Positions 1 to 8,107 of a stretch of 64,000 bases of DNA are shown here, piece by piece (the first letter of the stretch is position 1; each line of letters opens with the position of its first letter). The notes beneath the pieces were generated by a model, which was not told where the DNA came from, did not search any database, and saw only the letters and a list, made by a program, of their open reading frames with translations. Source of the stretch: Varibaculum cambriense DSM 15806 (GTDB taxonomy: Bacteria; Actinomycetota; Actinomycetes; Actinomycetales; Actinomycetaceae); contig NZ_ATUF01000003.1 in NCBI RefSeq assembly GCF_000420065.1, positions 274,997-338,996 on the forward strand, read 5' to 3'. Both the position numbers and the translations under genes were made by a program.

Positions 1-162
1 CGCAAATCCCACGTGTACCAGCACCCAGTCGCCGACTTTTAAACCCTCGTCTGCCAGCAAATCTGTGGAAATCATCCGTTCCACCCCAGATAGCGAAACC
101 TTGGCACGACCGCTTTCATTTTCATCGAATGCCACGATTTCGGCAGGAACTCCCAAGCACAT
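1..162 (-). CDS. hypC: Hydrogenase maturation chaperone HypC/HybG (3' end cut by window edge)
   Basis: The visible 54 codons start at an ATG (160-162, minus strand) with a GGAGG-type ribosome site just upstream, and read MCLGVPAEIVAF, the HypC signature. The N-terminal Cys2, exposed after Met removal, is the residue that in this family holds the Fe(CN)2CO unit together with HypD and delivers it to the large-subunit precursor. A later stretch, GDWVLVHVGFA, is the usual HypC beta-barrel end. The last ~20-40 residues lie outside the window. hypD often follows hypC, so it may lie further left; it is not in this window. A second HypC is encoded at 11765-11992. Confidence 0.93.
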   Translation of the reverse strand, partial: MCLGVPAEIVAFDENESGRAKVSLSGVERMISTDLLADEGLKVGDWVLVHVGFA

Positions 163-202
163 AGAACCCTCCTTGAGCTAACTACTTCCAGGTTACTTAC
201 AA

Positions 203-1393
203 TTGTCAGTGCTATCAAAGATGAAAACTGGTGCCGGTTTGTGCGATTATCAAAGAGTGGATCCGAAAAATCGCCTGAATAAGGACGAACTCAAAGTAAA
301 CTCCAATATTGCCCGGGTACGCAGCCGGGGAATGAAACTCAAAGACGACTACGTGACGCTCTCGCACGGCGCCGGCGGAAAAGCCTCGGCCGCGCTAGTT
401 GATCAAGTGTTTGTTTCTGGTTATGGCAACGAGGTGCTTGCGGAACTAACCGATGCCGGGGTGCTGCCCCTAACAGAACTGCTAGGTGCGGTAGCCGGTA
501 ACGAGGACGCTGACTTCGGTGGCGGCAAGCTGGCAATGTCTACCGATTCTTATGTAGTTAACCCCATCGTTTTTCCCGGTGGCTCTATCGGGGAACTGGC
601 GGTTAATGGTACCGTCAATGACCTGGCAGTTTCGGGGGCTATCCCCAAGGTGATTAGTGCCGGTTTTATTTTAGAAGAGGGTCTACCGATTGCGGATCTG
701 CGTCGGGAAGTACAGGCGATGCGCGAGGCCGCCGAGAACGCGGGGGTACGAATCGTTACCGGTGATACCAAAGTGGTTCCCAAAGGAAGCGGCGACAAAT
801 TGTTTATTAACACCGCTGGCATTGGGATTGTGCCCGGAGATCGTCACCTAGGTGCCAGTAAAGTGCAGCGCGGCGACCGGATTATTGTTTCCGGAGCGAT
901 CGCTGATCATGGCATGTCGGTGATGATGGCGCGCGGTGATCTGGCGATTGAAGCCCCCATTAAATCTGATACCCGTGCCGTTAATCACCTGGTAGAAGCG
1001 TTAATTACGGCGGTTCCACAGACTCGCTGGATGCGCGATGCCACTCGCGGCGGCCTGGGAACAGTACTGAATGAACTAGCGGTAGCTACCGGGTGGGGGA
1101 TAGCAATCGAGGACGAATCGATTCCGGTACACGATATGACCCGGGGTGCCTGCGATATGCTCGGCATCGATCCGATCTATGTAGCGAACGAAGGTATGTT
1201 CTGTGCGGTAGTGCCGGCCGAAGAGGTAGATACGGCGCTGGAGGCGCTGCGAGCACTGCCCGGCGGGGAAGAAGCCGCCAATATCGGGCGGGTAGTTTCT
1301 AAACCGGAGTCATCAGTAGTGATGGTGACGGCTTTCGGGGGGACCCGGATGATCGATATGTTGGTGGGTGATCCGCTGCCGCGAATCTGCTAA
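203..1393 (+). CDS. hypE: Hydrogenase expression/formation protein HypE
   Basis: HypE dehydrates the thiocarboxamide that HypF puts on its C-terminal cysteine, making the cyanide ligands of the [NiFe] site. The AIR-synthase-like ATP-binding fold shows in the LSHGAGGKAS motif (residues 53-62), the STDSYVVNP segment and DATRGGLGTVLNELA. The last residues are DPLPRIC, ending in the essential acceptor cysteine. The start is uncertain: the open frame begins at TTG 203, and an ATG at 332 would give a 353-residue protein closer to the usual length. The segment before 332 (NIARVRSRG) resembles the short basic extension I recall from actinobacterial HypE, so I keep the longer form with reservation. 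It is divergent from hypC and convergent with hypF. Confidence 0.93.
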   Translation: MSVLSKMKTGAGLCDYQRVDPKNRLNKDELKVNSNIARVRSRGMKLKDDYVTLSHGAGGKASAALVDQVFVSGYGNEVLAELTDAGVLPLTELLGAVAGNEDADFGGGKLAMSTDSYVVNPIVFPGGSIGELAVNGTVNDLAVSGAIPKVISAGFILEEGLPIADLRREVQAMREAAENAGVRIVTGDTKVVPKGSGDKLFINTAGIGIVPGDRHLGASKVQRGDRIIVSGAIADHGMSVMMARGDLAIEAPIKSDTRAVNHLVEALITAVPQTRWMRDATRGGLGTVLNELAVATGWGIAIEDESIPVHDMTRGACDMLGIDPIYVANEGMFCAVVPAEEVDTALEALRALPGGEEAANIGRVVSKPESSVVMVTAFGGTRMIDMLVGDPLPRIC

Positions 1394-1444
1394 CCGGCTC
1401 AAAGTGAGCAGGTAAAAGCAGATTAGCAGGTGCCAAAAGTGCTG

Positions 1445-3739
1445 CTAACAAGCTCCTAGAACTGCTGCCCACGCCTGCCCTAGGCTCAGCCCTCCATCAT
1501 TTGGGGGCACGGTTTTGTGAGTCATGACTTGGTAGCCGTCTTCACGCATAATCCGGATAAAATGGCTGCTAAATAGGCGATTTAGGGCAACCCCGCCGGT
1601 TATTCCCACGGTTTTAATCCCGGCTTTTTCGGCAGTTTCTCCCGCCTGGCCAGCCAATAGTTGCGCTAGCCCCAGATGGAACTGCCAGGCACGTTCGCCC
1701 ACTTCCCGCTCCTCCTCAGCCAGCATCTCGAAAAGTTCCCGGTAGCTACCAAAACTGGATGCCTGTGTGTCAACATGTCTATTTGCCCAAGTGTTGGCGG
1801 CGTGTTCTAGTTCCATTGCCGCCTGTGCCTCGTAGGTTACTTCTGTGCAGATTCCTAGCACGGCGGCCGCGGCATCAAATAGTCTGCCGCCACTGGTGGT
1901 GGCGACTACTCCAAAACCACTATCTAACTGGCTTTTTACCAGTTCTAATTCGGCGTGCTTTCCTTGCCGATCCCCAATTTCGTTACTAATTTTCTGGGTA
2001 ATCTCATCCAGCTTCCAATCGTGGGCAATCCCTAACGCTACCCTCCAGGGGTACCGGACTGCCCGATCTCCTCCCACCAGGCTAAACGAGGGAAGGTGAG
2101 CGCGGCGACGCCAGGCAGCCCCCGCAATCTCCAGGATTTCGCCGCCCCAGATAGTGCCATCGGTGCCATATCCGGTGCCATCTACTGCCACGACTACCGC
2201 TGGATCCAGGTGAGAATGCTCCGCCAACAGGCTATAGGCGTGTGCCACATGGTGCTGCACCTGTAACAACTCAATGTCGCGCTGGTCGGCAAAACGGGAA
2301 GCCCAACTGACCGTGGAATAGGCAGGGTGCAGGTCGCAGACAACTTTCTCCGGCCGAGAATGCTGGAAATTCAACATTTGGGTTACTGCCCTTTCCAAGG
2401 CCTCCTGACTGGCCAGAGTACCCATATCCCCAATATGACCCGAGATATGCGCCCAATCTTCACTGGCCAGACAAAAACTATTTTTTAATTCCCCACCTAC
2501 CGCCAAGATAGGTGCCGCGGCTGCCTGTGGCAGCGCCACCGGCAGTGGTGCATAGCCCCGGGAACGGCGGGAAGGAATAGTTACTTGCGAGTTCGCTAAG
2601 AAAACTGAGTCCTCCATCGGTAGATGAATATCGCGGTCATGGAAAACGAAACCATCAGCTATTCTCGCCAAACGCGCGAGCGCGTCCTCGTTCGTAAAAC
2701 ACAGGGGTTCTCCCGCCAAATTGCCGGAAGTCGCCACCAGCGCCATCTCGGAGCATTCGGCGCTCAAAAGTTCTAAGTGCAAAGGGGCATAGGGCAATAA
2801 AATTCCCACATCCCCCAAGCCGGGAGCCACCGCGGGGGCTAAATCGTACCCGGAGCCAAAAGGAGCAATCACAATCGGGCGCGCGGGGGAGGAGAGCTCC
2901 TCTAGCTGCGAATCGCTAAGGCGTGCCAGCCCCCTTGCCGCCTTGAGGCTGGGAGCCATGACTGCAAACGGTTTTTCTCCCCGGTTCTTGCGTTTGCGCA
3001 GCCGCGCCACCGCCTCTTGATTGCGGGCATCGCACATCAGGTGAAAACCGCCAATACCTTTTACCGCCAGGATTTCTCCGCGTCGTAAACGTGTGCGGGC
3101 TTCAGCTAGGGCGGTGGCGATCAAAGGGTGGCGATCTCCCGTTGGAGGGCGCAGATTTGGGTTAGTAGTATCGCTCACCCACAGGACTGGGCCACAATCA
3201 AAACAACTCACCGGTTGTGCATGGTAGCGCCGATTTTCTGGGTCGGTATACTCTGCGCGGCACGCTGGACACATTGGGAACTTAACCATAGTGGTGGTAT
3301 CCCGGTCATAGGGTAAATCCATCATGATAGTCGCGCGCGGGCCACAGTTAGTACAGGTAATAAAGGGGTAGTGGTAGCGCCGATTGTTCGGGTCAGCCAT
3401 TTCCTGGCGGCAATCCGGGCAGGTGGCAGTGTCGGGAGGAATCAAGGTACGCGCGCCAGGACGCCGCCGCGAAGACACAATCCTAAATCCACTTTCGTCC
3501 TCTTGCTCCGGAATCTCGCGGGCAACGCTCTGGAGGACGCTCGCCAGGGGAGGTAGGGTCGCTAGCATTTTCGTCATAAAGTTTTCAATATCGCGGGCGC
3601 TGCCTTGGGCTTCAATAAAAACTGACTCATCGTCATTTCCCACGAATCCGCTGAGGGAAAAATCCGCGGCCACTTTAGCCACGTGGGGCCGAAAACCTAC
3701 CCCTTGCACTACCCCTCGGAGGCGATAGGCTCGCCGCAT
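1445..3739 (-). CDS. hypF: Carbamoyltransferase HypF
   Basis: HypF converts carbamoyl phosphate to carbamoyl-adenylate and transfers the carbamoyl group to the C-terminal Cys of HypE for cyanide synthesis. All four modules are visible: an N-terminal acylphosphatase domain (GVVQGVGFRPH, residues 9-19); two C-x2-C-x18-C-x2-C zinc fingers (Cys107/110/129/132 and Cys157/160/179/182); a YrdC-like domain (LAVKGIGGFHLMCDA); and a Kae1-like domain with the metal-binding HHVAHAYSL motif and GGVALNRL near the end. At 764 residues it is full length. The ATG start has GAGGG upstream. It is transcribed away from hypA-hypB, with 120 bp between the starts. Confidence 0.96.
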   Translation of the reverse strand: MRRAYRLRGVVQGVGFRPHVAKVAADFSLSGFVGNDDESVFIEAQGSARDIENFMTKMLATLPPLASVLQSVAREIPEQEDESGFRIVSSRRRPGARTLIPPDTATCPDCRQEMADPNNRRYHYPFITCTNCGPRATIMMDLPYDRDTTTMVKFPMCPACRAEYTDPENRRYHAQPVSCFDCGPVLWVSDTTNPNLRPPTGDRHPLIATALAEARTRLRRGEILAVKGIGGFHLMCDARNQEAVARLRKRKNRGEKPFAVMAPSLKAARGLARLSDSQLEELSSPARPIVIAPFGSGYDLAPAVAPGLGDVGILLPYAPLHLELLSAECSEMALVATSGNLAGEPLCFTNEDALARLARIADGFVFHDRDIHLPMEDSVFLANSQVTIPSRRSRGYAPLPVALPQAAAAPILAVGGELKNSFCLASEDWAHISGHIGDMGTLASQEALERAVTQMLNFQHSRPEKVVCDLHPAYSTVSWASRFADQRDIELLQVQHHVAHAYSLLAEHSHLDPAVVVAVDGTGYGTDGTIWGGEILEIAGAAWRRRAHLPSFSLVGGDRAVRYPWRVALGIAHDWKLDEITQKISNEIGDRQGKHAELELVKSQLDSGFGVVATTSGGRLFDAAAAVLGICTEVTYEAQAAMELEHAANTWANRHVDTQASSFGSYRELFEMLAEEEREVGERAWQFHLGLAQLLAGQAGETAEKAGIKTVGITGGVALNRLFSSHFIRIMREDGYQVMTHKTVPPNDGGLSLGQAWAAVLGAC

Positions 3740-3859
3740 CTGCGCCCTCCTCGTAAAAACTTAACCACTTCCACCCTAGCGCTAACCCGAATGAAGGGAA
3801 GCGGGTAAGGTTAAGAGCGTTCCCGCTGTGAGCGGCAAGTCACGAAATCGAGGAGGGTC
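3740..3859. promoter_or_regulatory. Divergent hypF / hypA intergenic region with inverted repeat
   Basis: This 120-bp gap separates two divergent maturation genes, so it should contain both promoters. An inverted repeat CTTAACC (3760-3766) / GGTTAAG (3809-3815) flanks a small palindrome TAGCGCTA (3777-3784), and AACCCG / CGGGT repeat in opposite orientation inside it. This could be an operator shared by the two genes. I see no convincing -35/-10 pair. The GAGGAGGG ribosome site of hypA ends the region. Confidence 0.35.
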
Positions 3860-4210
3860 ATGCACGAAGTTGCGCTTTCGCGTCAACTGGCGCGGATAGT
3901 GTCGCGAAACGCAGCTGGCCGTGAGGTGCTAGAGGTCGAATTAGAGGTAGGACACTTGCGCCAGGTGGTTCCCGAAGCTCTCCATTTCGCCTGGAGCGCA
4001 GTTCGCAAAAATACCTTACGCGGTCCTGCCCGGCTCAATATCACTGAGATACCGGCGGTGGTATGCTGCCGCGAATGTAAAGCCACCACCGAATTGCGAG
4101 AAGTGTTGGATTTTCGCTGCCAAGAATGTTCATCGCGGGATTTGCAGATAATCAGCGGGGAAGAGTTTAGAGTGGTGTCTATTGAGGTGACACCCTTAAG
4201 GAAGGAATAA
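3860..4210 (+). CDS. hypA: Hydrogenase nickel-insertion protein HypA (copy 1)
   Basis: HypA is a small nickel metallochaperone that works with HypB to load nickel into the hydrogenase large subunit. The MHE N-terminus carries the nickel ligand His2, and a four-cysteine zinc domain is visible as CRECK and CQECS near residues 70-95. Its 116 residues match the family length. The ribosome site GAGGAGGG is strong, and the gene is followed after one base by hypB, the standard hypAB pair. A diverged second HypA lies at 10069-10425 on the other strand. Confidence 0.94.
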   Translation: MHEVALSRQLARIVSRNAAGREVLEVELEVGHLRQVVPEALHFAWSAVRKNTLRGPARLNITEIPAVVCCRECKATTELREVLDFRCQECSSRDLQIISGEEFRVVSIEVTPLRKE

Positions 4211-4211
4211 A

Positions 4212-5000
4212 ATGGGACGTTTTCATCGCCACGATGACGGCACGGTACATTCACACGATCACGGGGATCATACCCATCATCACGATCATGGTGACTATGT
4301 AGCTGATCCGGAGGTAATCGGAGATCACTCAGGCTACGACACCGAGAAAGAACGCATTGAAATCCTAGAAGATATCTATGCGGAAAATGACCACTTGGCA
4401 GAACACAATCGCCAGGCGTTCGCAGAAAACAACGTAAAAGTGGTTAACCTGATGAGTTCGCCCGGATCGGGAAAAACCACCCTCCTGGAGCGCACCCTAG
4501 CTGAACTGCAAGGAAAAATGCGGATCGGAATTATTGAAGGCGATATCGAGACTCCTTTGGATGCCGATCGCCTCCGCGGCTATGGTGCTCAAATTTCCCT
4601 GCTCAACACCGGGCAGGGTTTTGGGGGTGAATGCCACTTGGATGCCCCCATGGTGCATCACACTTTGGATGGTTTAGACCTCAGCCAACTTGACCTGGTG
4701 ATTATCGAGAATGTGGGTAACCTGGTATGTCCGGCCGAGTTTGACGTGGGGGAGAACGCCAAAGCGATGGTGTTCTCTATTACCGAGGGCGAAGATAAGC
4801 CCCTAAAGTATCCGGTGATGTTCCGCTCGGTAGAAATCGTGGTGGTAAACAAGATGGATCTGGCGCCCTATCTGAACTTCGATATGGATCGTTTCCGCGG
4901 CTACTTAGAGCAAGTAAATCCGGGGGTGAAAGTGGTTGAAGTTTCCGCCGAAAAAGGAGAAGGGATCGACGCCTGGATTCAGTGGCTGCAGCAACTATGA
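4212..5000 (+). CDS. hypB: Hydrogenase nickel-incorporation GTPase HypB
   Basis: HypB is a SIMIBI-class GTPase that drives nickel delivery through HypA. An N-terminal histidine-rich stretch (residues 5-27, about ten His mixed with Asp) is a nickel-storage type extension. The GTPase core follows: Walker A SSPGSGKTT (82-90), the Cys-His metal site GGECHLDAP (139-146), ENVGNLVCPAEFD (166-178), and the guanine-specificity motif NKMD (213-216). There is no N-terminal CxxCGC motif as in the E. coli protein. At 262 residues it is full length. It is coupled to hypA and lies directly upstream of the structural operon. Confidence 0.96.
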   Translation: MGRFHRHDDGTVHSHDHGDHTHHHDHGDYVADPEVIGDHSGYDTEKERIEILEDIYAENDHLAEHNRQAFAENNVKVVNLMSSPGSGKTTLLERTLAELQGKMRIGIIEGDIETPLDADRLRGYGAQISLLNTGQGFGGECHLDAPMVHHTLDGLDLSQLDLVIIENVGNLVCPAEFDVGENAKAMVFSITEGEDKPLKYPVMFRSVEIVVVNKMDLAPYLNFDMDRFRGYLEQVNPGVKVVEVSAEKGEGIDAWIQWLQQL

Positions 5001-5073
5001 ATACGTTAATTTTATTTGCGTAATATAGGTGGATGTTTTACCTGGTTACCGTGATGTTTGCACAGTAGCTAGT

Positions 5074-5079
5074 TATAAT
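5074..5079 (+). promoter_or_regulatory. Putative -10 box for the hydrogenase structural operon
   Basis: A perfect TATAAT lies in the hypB-hyaA gap, 50 bp before the chosen start of the small subunit. The hexamer at 17-bp spacing (GTGATG, 5051-5056) is a poor -35, so if this promoter is real it may need an activator. The operon may also be read through from hypAB, because I see no terminator after hypB. Confidence 0.45.
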
Positions 5080-5129
5080 GATCTCGAGAGACGTTGTGGT
5101 CTACCTTCAATATCAGTGAGGAACCGGAA

Positions 5130-6365
5130 ATGAGCTATGAGATAAAACCGTGGCGGGAGGGAACCCTCGCCGATAACCTCGCCAGCGCCGGGGTCAGCCG
5201 ACGAGATTTCGTTAAATACTGTGCGGGCTTGGCAGCAATCTTTGCTGTGGGTACCCCCCAGATGGCGCATGCAGCTCCGGCGCAAAAAGCCGCCGAAGAA
5301 TTGGCCGACAAACTAGGGGCGATCACCAAACCTAATGTGGTGTGGCTCCAGCTCCAAGAGTGTACCGGCTGCATGGAATCAGCTTTGCGCAGTGGCGGTA
5401 CCACCGTAGAAGAAGTGGTACTGAACCTACTTTCGGTGAATTACAACGAGCTGCTGATGGCCGCCGCGGGAGAAGCTGCGGAAGAAGCTTTGGCCGAAAC
5501 CAACGCCAAAAAGCATATTTTGGTAGTTAACGGCTCTGTTCCTACTAAAGATGGCGGTATCTACTGCACCATAGGTGGCAAAACTGCGGAACAGGTTCTG
5601 CGGGAATCGGCCGAAAACGCAGACATAATCTTGGCAGTGGGAGCCTGCGCAGTCTACGGTTCGGTGCAGGCGGCGAAACCCAACCCCACCGGGGCAGTAG
5701 GGGTAGATGAAATCATTAAAGATAAAGCGGTGATAAATGTTTCTGGTTGCCCCCCGATTGGGGAAGTAATCACTGCCTCCCTAACCTATATCTTGACCCA
5801 CGGCAAGCCTCCCGAAGTTGATTCTGAAGGGCGTCCCCTCTTCGCCTATGGTCAGCGGATCCATGACTCCTGTCCGCGTCGCCCCCATTTTGATGCCGGG
5901 CAATTCGTACGTACCTTTGACGATGCCGGAGCTCGCGAAGGTTGGTGCCTGTACGATGTGGGCTGTAAAGGCCCCTCTACCTTTAGCCCCTGCCCGATTG
6001 TGCAGTGGAATATGAAAGCAGGTTGGCCGATTGGTGCCGGTCACCCCTGTATCGGCTGCACCGAGCGTGACTTTTTCGACCGTTTCTCACCGTTCTATCA
6101 AGTCCTGCCAAACGTCCCCGGATTCGGAGTGGAAGCTACTGCCGAGAAGGTGGGATTGGGCTTTACCGGAGCGGTGGCGGCCGGTGTCGCTGTGCACGCG
6201 GGAGTTACCGCCGTTAGAGCTGCAGCAGACCGAAAAGCCACCCGGAATTCTCCGATGGCTGCCTTTGGGGACGCTACCGATGTTGATACCGAACCACCTT
6301 CCCCAGAGGAAACTCCCAACGCAGAAGTTCCTAAGGACAGCGAAAAGAACAGTGAGGCGAACTAA
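5130..6365 (+). CDS. hyaA: [NiFe]-hydrogenase small subunit, Tat-exported
   Basis: This is the electron-transfer subunit carrying iron-sulfur clusters. A twin-arginine signal (SRRDFVK, residues 23-29, then a hydrophobic run to AHA-AP near 46-50) sends the folded heterodimer across the membrane. Cluster ligands visible include ECTGC (Cys78, Cys81), GACAVYG, GCPPIGE, DSCPRRPHF, the GWCLYDVGCKG pair, and HPCIGCTERDFFD. A weakly hydrophobic segment (GFTGAVAAGVAVHAGV) followed by an acidic, Pro-rich tail takes the place of the usual C-terminal anchor helix. The start is at ATG 5130 with GAGGAA upstream; the longer GTG form at 5094 would put odd residues before the signal. The stop overlaps the large-subunit start by one base. 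Confidence 0.95.
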   Translation: MSYEIKPWREGTLADNLASAGVSRRDFVKYCAGLAAIFAVGTPQMAHAAPAQKAAEELADKLGAITKPNVVWLQLQECTGCMESALRSGGTTVEEVVLNLLSVNYNELLMAAAGEAAEEALAETNAKKHILVVNGSVPTKDGGIYCTIGGKTAEQVLRESAENADIILAVGACAVYGSVQAAKPNPTGAVGVDEIIKDKAVINVSGCPPIGEVITASLTYILTHGKPPEVDSEGRPLFAYGQRIHDSCPRRPHFDAGQFVRTFDDAGAREGWCLYDVGCKGPSTFSPCPIVQWNMKAGWPIGAGHPCIGCTERDFFDRFSPFYQVLPNVPGFGVEATAEKVGLGFTGAVAAGVAVHAGVTAVRAAADRKATRNSPMAAFGDATDVDTEPPSPEETPNAEVPKDSEKNSEAN

Positions 6366-8107
6366 TGGCTGAAAAAGTAGTTATCGACCCGTTAACCCGC
6401 ATTGAGGGACATCTGCGTATCGAGATGGAAACCGAAGGCGAGCAGATTAAAAAGGCCTGGAGCGTTAGTACCCAGTTTCGAGGGATCGAGACTATCGTCC
6501 AAAATCGCGATCCTCGGGATGTATGGGCCTTCGTCCAACGTATTTGTGGGGTTTGCACTTCGGTTCACGCGATTGCTTCCATTACCGCAGTAGAAGATGC
6601 TATCGGTTCCAATCCCCCAGAAAATGCGCGGTTGATCCGCTCGCTGGTTTTGGGGTCACAAGAAATCCAGGATCACGTGATTCACTTCTATCACTTGCAT
6701 GCTTTGGACTTCGTTAATGTTCCCAATGCGGCGAAGGCAGATCCGGCTAAAGCACTGGAGTTTGCCCACTCCATCGGTTCTAAATGGCGGGGCAATAACC
6801 TCAAGCGCTTCACCGAGGTTCGGGACACGGTGAAGAAAATCCTGGAGTCCGGACAGCTTTCGGTGTTTACCGGCGGGTACTGGGATCACCCAGATTATCG
6901 TCTTCCTCCCGAAGCAGATTTGATGTGCGTGGCGCACTATCTGGATGCTTTAGAGTTCCAACGCTCCATGATTCGTATCAATACGGTATTCGGGGGTAAG
7001 AACCCGCATCCGAACTTCTTGGTGGGCGGCATGGCCTGCTCGATTGATCCGCAGTCTTCTGAATCCATTAACCAGGTGCAAATGGATCAAGTAAAAACCT
7101 GGGTAGAAGAGATCAACGAGTTCGTCAAGGATTGTTACTACCCGGATATTTTAGCCTTGGGTGGGGTTTACAAAGACTACTTCGATATCGGCGCTACCCA
7201 TCCGAATTACCTGGCAGTGGGGCTAGCCGGATCGATGTTTGCGGGTGATCCCAATAAATCTCGTCTTTCCTCACCGCACACCGCCATTAAGCCGGGAGTC
7301 ATATTCGACGATGATTTAACCAAGGTTCATCCTTTCGACCCCCACAAGATTGAAGAGTTTATTACTTCTGCTTGGTATGAGTATTCGGTGGGAGACAAGA
7401 AGGGACTAACTCCCGACAAGGGAGAGACCACGGTAAAATACACCGGTCCGCAACCGCCTTTCAAATGGCTAGGTGACCGTGATAAATACACTTGGTCGAA
7501 AGCTCCTCGCTATGACGGTAAGCCGATGCAGGTCGGCCCGGTCGCGCGGATGCTTTTGGCCTATGCCCAAGGATACGAACCGGTTAAGAAGCTGCTCGAC
7601 GGAGCGATAGCTACCTTAGGTATTACCCCCAAACAGATTAACTCTACGATGGGACGGACTTTTGCTCGGGCGGCGGAAGCAGTAGTGTCGGCCGATCTCA
7701 TGCGCGAGGATTACAATGCTCTGGTTAAGAACATCAAGGAAGGCGATATTGATGTTTTCGATGCCAGTAAGTGGGAGCCCAGTCGTTGGCCGGCCGAAGC
7801 GCAAGGATATGCCTTCATTGAAGTTGCCCGGGGAGACCTATCGCACTGGGTATCAATCAAGGATGGAAAGGTGGATCGCTACCAAGCGGTAGTTCCTACT
7901 ACCTGGCTGGCAGGAGGGCGCGACGCTCAAGGAGTTACCGGCCCCTACGAGGAATCCCTGATGGGGACAGGAACTCATCCGCTGGTGGATCCCAAGGCCC
8001 CCCTGGAACCGATGCGTACTATTCATTCCTATGATCCCTGTATGTCCTGTGGGGTTCACATTCTCGATCCCGATGGAAATCTTCTGGGTGAGGCGGTAAC
8101 GTCATGA
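6365..8107 (+). CDS. hyaB: [NiFe]-hydrogenase large subunit
   Basis: This is the catalytic subunit that splits or forms H2 at the Ni-Fe centre. Both metal-binding motifs are complete: RICGVCTSVH (Cys61, Cys64) near the N-terminus, and DPCMSCGVH (Cys559, Cys562, His565) near the C-terminus. A further 15 residues after His565 are the peptide removed by the maturation protease once nickel is in place, which fits hyaD two genes downstream. N-terminal DPLTRIEGHL is the family signature. At 580 residues the length is normal for membrane-bound group 1 enzymes. It overlaps the small subunit by one base and the cytochrome gene by four (ATGA). Confidence 0.97.
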   Translation: MAEKVVIDPLTRIEGHLRIEMETEGEQIKKAWSVSTQFRGIETIVQNRDPRDVWAFVQRICGVCTSVHAIASITAVEDAIGSNPPENARLIRSLVLGSQEIQDHVIHFYHLHALDFVNVPNAAKADPAKALEFAHSIGSKWRGNNLKRFTEVRDTVKKILESGQLSVFTGGYWDHPDYRLPPEADLMCVAHYLDALEFQRSMIRINTVFGGKNPHPNFLVGGMACSIDPQSSESINQVQMDQVKTWVEEINEFVKDCYYPDILALGGVYKDYFDIGATHPNYLAVGLAGSMFAGDPNKSRLSSPHTAIKPGVIFDDDLTKVHPFDPHKIEEFITSAWYEYSVGDKKGLTPDKGETTVKYTGPQPPFKWLGDRDKYTWSKAPRYDGKPMQVGPVARMLLAYAQGYEPVKKLLDGAIATLGITPKQINSTMGRTFARAAEAVVSADLMREDYNALVKNIKEGDIDVFDASKWEPSRWPAEAQGYAFIEVARGDLSHWVSIKDGKVDRYQAVVPTTWLAGGRDAQGVTGPYEESLMGTGTHPLVDPKAPLEPMRTIHSYDPCMSCGVHILDPDGNLLGEAVTS